This document shows, piece after piece, positions 26,340 through 38,600 of a stretch of DNA of 64,000 nt. This DNA is from Loxodes magnus (taxonomy: Eukaryota > Ciliophora > Karyorelictea > Loxodida > Loxodidae): positions 62,001-126,000 of the forward strand of contig CAMPDV010001060.1 in the NCBI GenBank assembly GCA_946699065.1, given 5' to 3'. The position numbers and the translations under genes were made by a program. Numbering within the stretch: position 1 is the first letter of the stretch; the number at the start of each line of letters is the position of its first letter. The notes beneath the pieces are model-generated. The model was not told the DNA's origin. It worked only from the letters and a program-made list of their open reading frames with translations, and made no database searches.

Positions 26340-26700
26340 TAAAGTACCATTCGTGCAATATAAGAATATAGGATATATGAAGAAGATAGACGAAGAGAGG
26401 AATGGATGATAACGACATCGCACTAAAGGAAATTTTTTGACGAGTCCATAATAGGTATCAAATTACCTAAGACACAATAAATTTGGAAAAGAAGAAATAT
26501 GTGATATATTTAGACTAAGGACATATTTAACGGTATTGCCTAAAGGAAAGATATCTAGTAGAAACAAGTAAATGTCCTTTTTGTGATGACATAAAAGAAG
26601 ACATAATAAATATAATTGAATGATGTGAAGAATATATGGAAGGAAGAAAAAATGCCCTAACAACTTAGAAGCAATAATATCAGGTTGATAAAAGTTGTAA
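26340..26700 (+). mobile_element. LINE-like ORF2 C-terminal finger, plus strand
   Basis: At 26573-26640 the plus strand reads CPFCDDIKEDIINIIEWCEEY then EGRKN. This matches the usual CPxC...C ending of non-LTR ORF2, with the second half written using TGA for Trp. It is probably the continuation of the plus-strand fragment that ends at 25.56 kb. Confidence 0.6.
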
Positions 26701-26879
26701 TTATTTGGCATGGTATGAGGAATGGCTATATTTGAAAAATATATTAAAGGATTATGAGAACTTCTTACATAACTACATTGTTGTAATAAAATCTGCAAGT
26801 CATTTATCCATTGATAAGAAAAGAAGAGTTCGGATTTTTATAGAAGGATTCAAAATATTTTATTACTTATTTAAACTTT

Positions 26880-29800
26880 TTAAAAATATTAATATTATGA
26901 GTATCTTTCTTTTTGCAATTTTTTCTCATTCAAAATTTCAATATCTTTTATCACTTGCGACTCTCAATCTCTTGCCAGCAAATTCAGCTACTAATTCATT
27001 GCTAATTTAAATCCATTACTAATTTCAGTAATCTATTTATCTTAGATACAAAGTTTTTTTACTATCTCTTAATGATAAACTTATATTTTCATCATCACAA
27101 TATTTCTAAAAATCTCTTAACATAATTTATTTTATTTAGTCAAATTTATCATTAGTCTACTGCTTCATTTCCTTACTAATTATTTCTATTTTTATATTAG
27201 CAACTCCTTGATATTTTTGTAGTGCCTTTTAAACTAGATTTGTTAAATTTTACTTATGTTATTATTCTTTAGTTTTAAAATTATCTTATATTAACTGGCT
27301 TATTTTTTCACTTAATTTATTGTCTTATTTCTTTTCATCAAGACTAGTAAACTATGTTATACCTTTACATACCTAGGTGAATGATCAATGGCTTGAAGAA
27401 AATAAAAATCATTCATGCAAAGTATAGTGATCCCATTACTTATTTTCATATTAAACTGCTCTTTTTAATATTTCTTTTCTAAGAGGTTCTAATAATTCAG
27501 AAAATTCAAAAGATTGTTAATTAACTAATAGATTTCCTTCTCTTGATCTATCAAATACAAAGGTAAAATAAATACATTTTCTTTTGTTATTGTAAACATT
27601 TGTTTTAGTTTTTAATTCTAATTTTGCTGATTTTCACTCATATTTTCATCTATATCAAAAATAGCCTAAGTTATTCCTTTAACGCTTTCTTCCATAGCAA
27701 ACTCATTTATTAAAGCTTGCATATTCATTATGATATTTACGCTCGGTTATTCTATAATTCTTTCTTTAAGAGCTGAAATTGCATCAATAGCTAGTTTTAT
27801 TACTTCAGCCATTTGCTTATTCATTTCTCCCTTATTGAATATAAGTATAACATGAGATACACACATTAAATAGAATATTATCATTCTATCAAGCTAATCA
27901 TCTCTTCCTTCTGCAGATAAAATTCCTTCAGTATCAAGTAATAATATTTTCTTATAAGGAGAGTTTTAATTATTACTTATTGTTAATAAAGAAGCATAAA
28001 CTCCTCTTGTACGTCTTCCAGTAGTCATAAATTATGTACCAAAGAGGATGTTAAGTAGAAGTGACTTTCTTGATGATTGAGGACCTATAGCACTTACTAC
28101 AAGAACTTAATCTTAATCATTTTAGTGTATTATATTATACACATCTGATATAAACTATAAATTATTGCCATCTATTATTTCAAATTGTTATCCTTAGCTT
28201 ATTTATAGCTTCGCCAGTTCAAAGTAAGAATTTTTGGATTCCTCTCCTATATTAATCTAATTTGTAGAGACTTAAGAATATTATCCAAGATAATAGAGTT
28301 CTCGGATAATAAATTCCAAACTGAAATGTTTTTAATCAATCTTAGCAGTTACTTCTTTCATTTTTTATTGGATTAATTATTTATTTTAGCTGGATATATT
28401 TTTTTACTACAAATCAGCTATATATTAAGTTCTTTCTTCATACAATGGTTAAAGCTCTTTATCTAAAATTCCTTTTAATAGCTTAGATAGTATAGGAGCT
28501 ATTCCAATAAAGCTATCACTATTTATAATCTCCATCAGTATTTTTACTATTTATGTTTGCTTCTACATCTTTAATTAATTTTTTAAAATATTTTTCTTTT
28601 CCCAAATTTAATCTCTAATTTCCTATTGTATTTCACTTTCTTTCCATAACTCTATTTCATATTTACAAATTTCCTCCATTATATAATTACAGGGTAGAAA
28701 GGATTTGTCTTTTAGAATATTAATAGCTTTCGCTATTTCACTCATGAATTTATTGATTAACTCTAAGCTTTTTTAAATATCAGTACAATACAAGTTATTT
28801 TCTTTAATAATATTATAAAATGCTTGCATTGAATTAATTCTCATATTATAGTCTCCTATAAACTATTAATAGTTTTATATTTTTTATAGGATTAAATCAT
28901 AAACTCTATCTTTAAGGTTTATTTTAGCTTACTCTTCCATTATTTAATATTAGCATATCTATATTTAATAAATATTTTGAGTTTAAGAAGTTATTTTTAT
29001 AATTTCTTAACTAAAGATTAGATTATGCTCTATAACTATTATTAGAAAATCTTACTTTATTTACTTTATTTTTCCTATTTAAGCTTATAGAAGAGCTTTA
29101 TCTGCTTCATTGTTGAGAACATGGATAATGAAAATATCAAAGAGACTATAGAACTTTTCTAATATTTCTACTTATTAAAATCCATGTCCATCTGCTACTG
29201 GGATATGCATTGGAGATACAAAATTATAGTCAAACTAGATTTCGATGGTTCCATAGTTGGTTAATCTATTATTATGCTTTTCGAAATCCCTATTAAAGAT
29301 TTAGTTAATAAAAGAAGTACAACCAATAGGACCTTAGTTAGGATTTACTTGGAGTTTAAAAGTAAAAATAGACTTATACTTCTCAAAAATATAAAACAGT
29401 TCAGTATGAATTTAATGTTTCATCTAGTTAGTTTATAAATCTACTTCGTATACTAGTAAAGGAATTGGCATAAACTGAGAACACGCCATACACAACATTA
29501 TACGTAACCATTTATCTGAATTTTTCATTAGAAATTGGAAAAATTAAAGTCTTGTGAAAGGAGTCTGACTATTCTTTTTTGAAAAAGCAGTTACTAATTT
29601 TGAGAAACTTATCTTTCTTTTGATGCAATCAAAAAGCAAAATTTAAAGCTAATCAAAAGGAAAATCATTTTCTCTTCCATATTTATCAATTATATCAGCT
29701 TCTAATTTATTCATTTCCAGACCAACATGAACACTCGTAAAATCGCTAATTGTTAGTTTTTTATTTCCAATTTTCAAAGCTTTACATACTTCTATTAGAT

Positions 29801-30692
29801 TTTCTAAATTTGTCTCTTAGCAATTTTTTGAATGCCCTATTTAAAAACCCAATTTACTACTTGAAAACTGTTATAATATCTACTATTATAGGTTTCCTAA
29901 AGACTACTTAAAATTATAATTTTATATTTATTCAATTTACAAACTTTACACTTCCTTCTGAAATAATTACTTTCATTATAGAATTTCCTTTAACTTTTAT
30001 TAACGTAGCTCAACACTATTAATTTTAATGGTTTGGTTTTGTTTAGATTTATATTTCATATTTTAAATTTTTCTTATTTTTTAATTAGTTGCTTAGTTAA
30101 AATCTTTTAAGTCTTTTAGAAAAGGAATTGCCTCCTCTAGGCACACTTTTTTAGTATGTCTTTAGATTTAGTTAGTAAAAGCACTACAATTTTATTTGAA
30201 CTATTAAGAATCATTGATCAAAGCTTTTTAAGCTGCATCTATTTTCTAAAATATTTAAATTTGTTCTTTAATTATGTTACTTTCTTCTTGCTTTATCTAG
30301 TCATATAGTTCTTTCAAAATTTACTCGATTGGTATTTGTTAGTGGTTCTAGTGAGTAGTTCTGGAACACTCTATGCAGATTTTTGAATTTTCATTTCGGC
30401 AATAATATTTACAAATCTATTAATGGATTTTGCAAATTTCCTAGACACTCTATTGTTATACTTGATTCAAAAGCTAGGGATATTATGAGTAAATAGCGTT
30501 TAAATTTTCCATTATTTTCCTCCACTGAAAAGTCTTAATTCCTATATTATTTGCATCAATATCCGTAATTTCTTTCAGATCTTGGATTTACGAAACTCCA
30601 TAATTTCATAAATTTTGAAGTATTTCATTAGCAAGTTATTTATTGCTTGAGAAAGTTTAAAAAATGAAAGATTTTAAGTTAATTTAGCTCAT
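26880..30692 (-). pseudogene. Copy A-prime: GBP/VLIG-type GTPase pseudogene
   Basis: Near-identical partner of copy A over its N-terminal half (ATG at 30692, SAM-like domain, degenerate G segment GPIGCTS at 29333). It continues into the second G domain at about 28.08 kb. Three defects are visible. First, the P-loop reads GPQSSRKS: the Gly before the catalytic Lys has become Arg (GGA to AGA). Second, near 27.56 kb one T appears missing in the block that reads ILPFAFDRFGE in relatives, and motifs on either side are in different frames. Third, homology stops at about 26.88 kb without the Cys/His module or VWA domain. Further downstream motifs (HEWFLF, SSHWSFT with TGA = Trp; KYQGVANIKIE; FQKYCDDENISLS) keep family identity. 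It is divergently oriented to gene 3. Confidence 0.75.
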
Positions 30693-30876
30693 TTTATTAT
30701 TTAATTGAAGTTAATAAAATAAAAATAAAGTTTACAGTCAAGACTTAAACACTTCTAGAAGAAATTTTTTAATTATTTAACAATTATTTTGAATATAATA
30801 AAATAAACTGCTTTTTAAAACGTATTAACATTATGAAAATTCATAAATACAAACTTTTTATTATTTCTATTTTTAA
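28768..30876. repeat. Direct repeat R1, copy 2 (pair with 1-2108)
   Basis: Second copy of the segmental duplication covering the N-terminal half of A/A-prime and its 5' flank. It ends at TTCTATTTTTAA, after which the two loci are unrelated for different lengths before the same LINE family begins. Confidence 0.9.
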
Positions 30877-32062
30877 TTTTCCTTCAAGTAATTGAAATAA
30901 AAGGGAAATCAGTTATTTGCTTAAAAAAGTTAAAAGTTAAAAAGCTTTGTTAAAGCCTTAGTAGTCAGCCATCTGACCTATTCTATCAGCTTGTCTCCAT
31001 TAGTTTGTCTTGAATTTCTACTAGGCTTAGTTAGGCGGTGTAGCACTTCATTAGCGCACCATTCTTTAATATTCCGAATAGTTTTCATCTTGCAAGTAGC
31101 TTTCCTAATTATTTCTCCAAGGATTAAGATTTGAATTAAAGAATTTTTTTCTATCAATTTTTCCGCTTTATGTTGGATATATCCTAAATAGTTTAAATAT
31201 CTTATTTATTCTTTCTTTAAATTTCGCTTAGTTAGTAGCAGTATTTTCATTGGCGTTATTTATTGCACACGTAGCCTTTTATTCTTCTTTTAAACTATTA
31301 TTCCTGTAGCACTTATTTAATTTAAATTTTCTACTTATTTTAAATAAACGTTTACTGTTTATTTTAATTTGAGGCTTCATTTTCTATTTCCATAGGATCT
31401 AATTAATTCTGTTAAATCGAAAATGGCGTAACCTGAATTTATTATTAAATTTAAAGAATTCTTTGTTCCAGTTTGTCTTCTATTTCTTATGATTATTAAT
31501 ATTGTTTCTCAAGTAAAGACATTATTAGTTTTTCTAATTTTTCTACTTTATCAGTGAGGTATCTATTTTTAAACATAAACTCTTTTAATGACTTAGATAA
31601 TATTTCTATTTGAGTTTGTGTCGGAAGTTTTTTAGTTCTGGATTTCCAAGTGGTTAATGTTCGTCATATCAATCATATTTCTCACTTTTCACTCATTGTA
31701 ATTATTTCGCTTTTTATTTTTTAGAGAATTTTCCTGTTTAAATGTTTTGTTCAAAGTTCTTTTATTTCTTAGAAGCCATTTTATTTTATTTAATAAATTA
31801 AATAATAAAAATTAAATTTATATCTATTATTTTCGTCTTGTAAACGGACATAAATGTAGAAAAAAATAGATTAGACTATGAGTTTAAATATTTTTAATTG
31901 TTTTATTTATCAAACAATTTAAAATGATACAGCAGAAGATTAAATAAAGTAAAAGTTATTATTAAAATTAAACTACTACGTTTAAGAAATTAAGCACACT
32001 TTAAGCTTTTAAAGCTGCCAATAATAATAAAAGTATTCTTCTCTAATTTTATTAAAACCTAA
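30693..32062. promoter_or_regulatory. Divergent upstream region shared by copy A-prime and gene 3
   Basis: The start codons at 30692 (minus) and 32063 (plus) face away from each other. Removing the 873-bp LINE insertion leaves about 0.5 kb between them, a plausible bidirectional promoter. The gene 3 side is nearly identical to the upstream of gene 5 (60663-60972). No specific promoter element can be identified by eye. Confidence 0.4.
30925..31797 (-). mobile_element. 5'-truncated LINE insertion with TTAA flanks
   Basis: Closely similar to 4965-5836 and the same element family. It is flanked by TTAA at 30921-30924 and 31798-31801. The corresponding position upstream of gene 5 (60924-60927) carries a single TTAA with no insertion, so the empty site is preserved. 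The insertion carries only the C-terminal end of the element, consistent with 5' truncation. Small indels relative to the other copy break the frame. Confidence 0.75.
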
Positions 32063-35000
32063 ATGGAAGATTTAAATTTGGAGAAGTTCATTAGAAAAGT
32101 TTTCAATATCCAGTAGTAAGCTTAGGATATATTTAATAAGCTGAATGAATTTGGAGTAGAATACTTATAAGATTTGGGCGAGATGACAGATGAATAAGCA
32201 AAATAAGCTGGAATTAAACCTTTTTAATGAAATAAAATAAAAAAAGCATATAGTCAATATTCAAGTAATAGCCAGCCAAAAGAAATATAAAATTTAGATA
32301 ATGAGCAAAAATAAGTTGCCACTGAGATTATTTAATAAGCTTAAATCAAAGAAGAATAAAAGCAAAAATAAAACTAATAAGACTCAAACTAAAAGCCTGA
32401 ATAATCACTCTAACCTTAAACATTATAAGAACAAACTTCTTCTTAACAAGTTTTGGTAAATTAGAATAAGAACTTGAATGAAATTAGTTAATTTAATTAA
32501 AACCAGAAAGGCTAGTTGAACTTGACTTAGGAAGCCGTTTAATAATAGTTTATTTAAAATTTAAAAAGCAGCAAAGATTATAGTACACTTAATAAAAAAG
32601 AAACATAAACGATTGATTAGCAAACTTTATAAGAAAACGAAACAGCTTCATTAGTATAATCAAAAATAGTATAGTCTGATAAGCAAGAGTAGGAATAAAG
32701 TAAAGTAGTAGAGATAGACGAAAACAATGTTACTTCAGAAAACTTAAGTTAGTTCCTACCTTATTTTAAAAATAAAACTAAAACTTAATAAGAAAATATC
32801 TTAAAAGGTTGGATATAATAAGAAAAGTACGAAATTTTTTAGATCTTCTGCTAGCATAATTCCTACTTTGAGTAAGATGAAGAACATAATAAAAGTAAAA
32901 AATGATTATAAACTTTACTGAAAAAAAGTTAGTTTGATAAATGTAATGAAGAACTTAAAAAGCTAGCTAAAAAAAACTTAGCTAGTAGTATGTATTTATG
33001 ATTGACGATTTGTAAGTAGTTTCAATAAATTAAATCTCCTGTAAGTCAAAATTCGCTTAAGAAGAGTCTATAAGATTTTACAGAAGAGTGTCCTACAAAC
33101 TGTAAAGAGTTATTTGAAGATCTGATTTTATATTACAAAATTGAAGATTTCTAATCAGTTCTATAGTATTTAATTGATATTTAAAACGTTTCCAGTTGCT
33201 TTTATGAACATATATCAGAAGTGATTTATGAAGAATAGCCTTAACTGCTTAATTAATGAAAGCTATTAAATCTAAAGTAGTAATTTTAATATTACTAAAT
33301 AAAAGAACAAGAAGATATCTTTTATTATCAAATCCAATAAAATTACATAGAATCCTCTAAAAGTCTTCTATCTTTAACGAGGAATTAAAAGCATTCTGAA
33401 GTAGCCTTCTAGCTTTATAACTATTTTGCAAATCTAAATCCTAACTTTAAAGAGATTTTAAAGGAGGAATAAATATTTCTAATTAAAACTCCAAAAGAGA
33501 TTCAAGGCTAAGTATAAAGCATATTTTAAATTCTAGGTAACTAAAATAAATTAACTGAGTAGTAGCAAAGAGAGTATCAGCTTTAATTCAAGGAATCTTG
33601 CTCTATCATCTTATTTGAAGACTAGGAGTTATTTGAAGAACTCCACAATCATTTTATTATTAAAAACGATTTTTACTCAAAAATTGAAAAACCTAAAAGC
33701 TAATTAAGCTAAAACTTAGAAAGCTTAAGAGAAATTCAAGCAATTCTAAAGCCTTAAGAATCGAAACTAACAATAACTGACTTTATGACTGTTTATCCTG
33801 ATTTAAAAATTTTAGACTTGGAGATAAAAATTGCTGAAGAGTATGGAGAAAGCAACCAACTTGAAGTAGGATAACTCTAAATTTTACTTTTCGAATATAT
33901 TAAAAAGAATATAAGTTTCTCCAAATTAATTACTGCTCTTTCTAAAAAGAATTATCAAACCCCGTTAACAATAACATAGTTGTTCTAGTTTTTAATGAAT
34001 AGTTCAGACTAATATTTACGAATTCTCTTGTGTATCTCTTGCTCAATGTTCATGCCTATTCCACTATTGTCTTATGAAGTTGAGTCTAACTAAAGGAAAG
34101 CAAAAGTTTATCCTGAGCTTTTCTATGTCTTTGAAAAATATAAATCTGTCTTAACCTTTAAACTTTAGAAGAACCCTAACAAAGGACCAGTTGGATGTAC
34201 ATCTTTAATAAACTCTATCTTAAATAGAGATTTTGAGAAACATAGCAACAGACTAACTAATTATGGAAGCATCGAAATCTAGTTTGATTATAATTTTGCT
34301 GTTCCCATGTATATTCCAGTAGCAGATGCTCATGGATACTAATAAGTGGAAGTATTATAAAAGTGATACAGCTTGTTTGATATATTTATCATCCATATTC
34401 TTGATAATGAAGAAGACAAAACTCTACTTTAAAGCTAAATAGCCAAGATTACATAAGACAATAGAGAAGCCTTGGTAATTGTCATTGTCCACTTTTAAAA
34501 TTTAGAAAATGGTAATTTTTAACTGGAATGAACAAAAGAAAATGTTTACGAAATTAAAATTTAGAAGTATGAAAAAATAAACGAATAAGCAAAAACTAAC
34601 TTGAAAGATTAAATTTATGAAATTATCTAATAAAAAATTAAATAATCTAAGGCTTTTACTAGAAATTAGATTAATTGAATTAATTCAATAGAATCCTATA
34701 TTAGAAACAAAAATAAGATATAACAGTTATAAAGAAATTTAATATTAAGCTAGGACTTTATAAAATAAATAAATGAAAATATTAATAAACTCAAAACTAA
34801 ATAATTTTTACCTTGTAATTATATAATGGATGAAATATGTAACAAAGAACTTATGTTATGTAAAGATAATGAATTGGAGGAAACTAAAAGAAAAGTTATT
34901 AGTCAATGTTCATAGAATTTAAAATAAGAATTAACTTAATAAAATTAAACTAAAATTGTTAAAACTCTGGTTTAAATTATAGATTCTTAAAATTTCATAG

Positions 35001-35650
35001 GAATAGGCTATATTATTGCTAATTAACTAAAGTAACTTCTAGATTAATAACTTGAGCCTCTTTACAATGATAGAACTTAGTTAAGAGATTAGTTTCAAAT
35101 GCAAACTCTAGATATCCAATAAAAATAAGAAATAACTGAAAAGATAAAGGACTTGACATCATAAATTGAATAAAATAGATTTAGTTTCGAATTTGTAATA
35201 AGAGAATTATATTATCTTGCAGAAGACTCTTAATAAAGATCTTTAAATAAAACAAGCTAAATATAAGAAAAAAAAAATTATATTTAATTAGCAAAGCTTC
35301 TAATCAATTAGGGATAACCTTTTGAAATAATAGACGGTAATAACTTATAATTTGTTTCTGATGTTTATGATGTTATACACTAGTTTGATTAAGATTATGT
35401 GCTTATTGTGAGTGTCATAGGACCTCAGTCGTCAGGAAAATCTCTTTTACTTAACTTTTTGTTTGGAACTTAGTTTCTTTCAGCTGCAGGAAGATGCACT
35501 AGAGGAGTCTATGGATCTTTATTAAATGTTAGAAGTGACCATAGTTCTAAGTACAAGAAAATTTTACTTCTAGACACTGAAGGATTCTTATCTGCTGAAG
35601 GGAAAGATGATCAGTTTGATAGAAGGATAGTGTTTTATATAATGTGTGTA
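31798..35650. repeat. Left arm of large inverted repeat (partner about 57050-60925)
   Basis: The upstream flank and first half of gene 3 are near-identical, in reverse orientation, to gene 5. Identity is very high to about 35.62 kb and drops after the GTPase G3 motif. A further 48 bp of matching flank (30877-30924) lies left of the LINE insertion and matches about 60925-60972. Confidence 0.85.
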
Positions 35651-38600
35651 TCTCATGTCGTTCTTATATGTAACAAGGGAGAAATGAACAAATAAATGGC
35701 TGAAGTAATAAAACTTGCAATGGATGCAATCTCTTCACTTAAAGAAAAAATAATCTAAATGCCAAGTATAAATATTATAATGAACATGTAAACTACAATT
35801 AATGAATAAGCAATGGAGGAAAGTATAAAAGGGCTTATACAAGCTATTTAAGAAATCTAGGAAATAAAGGAAAATGAAAAGCAGCTGAAAAGTAATATTT
35901 TCAAATATTTTCAAATTACAAAGGAAAATGTTTTTATGCTTCCCTTTGCTTTTTAAAGAATAGGTGAGAAAGAGCTTTTAGTTAATTAGCCTTCGTATAA
36001 TTTTTCTATATCACTAGAGCCTCTTAAATAAAAAATGTTATAAAGAATAATCGATTTTGATGAAAAATAAGGAAATCATTATACATTATCCTAATGATTT
36101 AAGTTTGCTTCTGAATAATGAACTTTTACTTCAACTTTTAAAGGAATAATTTAATTTATTAGTTTAGATGAGAAAAAGAACAATAGAAAGCTGGATGAAA
36201 AAATAGAAAGTTTAGTTTAAGAACACTTAGAACAAAATTTTAAAGAAAAAAATTAAGAAATAGAATAAATAATTTTAGATAGCTTAAAAAAATATTAAGG
36301 AACTGGATTTGTAATGATGGAGGTTGTAAAATAGGAAATAGAGGAATAAATAAAAATTAAATTTATGGTAATTAATAATAAAATTTAAGATTTATTCTTA
36401 AAATATTGTAATGATGAAAAAATAAGTCAAACATTAAAAGAAAATAAGTAAAATAATCTTACAAGGTAAATTTAATACTGAAAGTAATAATGAATATAAG
36501 AAGGCTACAAAAAAATCGAAGATTTTTCTAGTGAAAAGGTAAAATTAGTGTAAGATGTAAGATTAGAGACTTATATTCGCAAAGCTCTTTAAGAATGGTA
36601 AAATTACACAGATAAATAAGCAGAGAACAAATTTTAAGAAGCATGATTAAATATAATAAAGGAGGTGTAAGAAATGTTAAAACCAAAATAAGCAGTATAA
36701 GATCAAATTTTTAATTTAATTCATGATCAATATCAAATTGAAATTATAGAAAATTAAAATCAAAACATTTAAGAAGAAAGAAGCTTTCTATAGAATTTCA
36801 ATATTTAAGGAAATAACTTTTTCTTTTAGTATATAATCAATTAAAGTTAAAATAGCAACTTTTTCTTTTTTATTGGAAATAAAATTAGGCCATACATAGA
36901 GAAAATTAAGTAAAGCTTAAATGAAAAATTAGTTTATTTGTAAAAATAAAAATTTCCTTAAAATAAGAATAAGGATATGATATCTAAACAAAAGCAAATA
37001 TTAAGATTTGATTGAATAAAATTTGTCAAAGAAAGATTTTGATTTGTTTAATTAATTAAAAGGTTATATAATATTGAAAATATAGCAAATTGAAAGCCAT
37101 CATGAAAAAATAAAGATTCTATAGAATAAATAATCGAAGACTTAAAAGGAGAAACTGAATATTTTTAATTAAATTGTGATTTTTTAATATAAGAGCTAAG
37201 GGATATAGTAAATACTTTATTAAGATATAATAATAAAAATTAAAAAAATGATTATTTTGTAAAGATGGATATTTAAAATTTAATACAATTGTTTATAAAA
37301 GATGTTTATCATAATATTACTAAGTATTTTTAAATTTAGCCAAAAAATAGAAACTACGATTTTGACTGTAGTTAAAATTATTATTTTTATCAAGTTAACT
37401 ACATTAATAAAATTAAAGAAACCTCAACTAAAAAAATTTAATTTTCAAATAAAATATAAAAATATTAAATCTAAGACTACATAATACCTGAAAACTTTCA
37501 AGAAAATATGTAAAATAGTAACGATATCATTGCAGAAAATATTTAATGAAAATTTGAATAATTTTTTTTGTAGTAATTAGACTAAGGTGTATAAAAATAC
37601 TTTAAATTCCTTTAAGAGCCATAAAGAAATCCCTTAAATGAACAAGGATAAGAATGCAGATAGACAATTAATTATTTTCACAATTTAATAAATTGGTAAA
37701 CACTAATAAAAGACATTGAAAAATGTGTTTTATAAAATTATAAAAGAAATAATGAGGTAGAGGAGAATGAATCTATTTAAGAATGAATACAAAATTTGAA
37801 AAGAAGCAGCATATAATAAAATTAGTTTGTTGAAATTACTAAAATACTAACTAAAAATACAGCAAAGAATGTTAAATAAATTATATCAAATCTTAACTAA
37901 GAATTATAACCTTTCTGCTTGGAAACTTCAGAAAAGGGTATTCATTTCATCCATTTAGTCGCTTAAACGTATTTAGCAACTTTAGGTATCGAATTAGAAA
38001 TTATTAAAGAACATGCACCTCTTGATTTTTTAAAAGCGTAAGAGAAAATTTACAAAGAAAAGTTTATTGCAATTTTAACAAGTAATGATCAATAAATAGA
38101 TACTTCACTAGCAAATTAAATCATTCATTAACTAAAAACTGATTTAGTAGAAAGTACTAAAAATTAAATTGAGCAAAGTTTTAATGATAAATTGTAAAGA
38201 ATCAAGGAAGCAAAGTTTGAGAAGAAAAAAATTATTCAGTAAATTGAAGATTTTATATTAATAAAAGGTGATAAATAACAATAAGGCTAAACATATTAGC
38301 AAGAGAAAATTGATATAACAGAAGAAGAAGCAGTGATGTTTTACGTTGACCCTAAAACTTTATTTGAAACAACTTTGTTTAAAAAATATTGAAAGATGTA
38401 TGTTATTTAAATAATTGAGGATACAAAAAATGCTTATAAGGATATAATTGAAAAGAATGTTAATAATCTTAGGACTTATTTTGGGGAACTAAAATTATAA
38501 ATATAGCTTAAATGTTAAGTATCTTCGAGTTAACTTTTTGTGGAGTAAAATGATTAATATAACCAATAATAAAAGTTCACAAGTTAAATAATAGAAGCTT

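Noticed and set aside
26463-27010. Overlapping ORFs of 111 aa (minus) and 101 aa (plus)
   Set aside because: They overlap the CPFC finger of a plus-strand LINE and the decayed end of copy A-prime; neither has its own motif.
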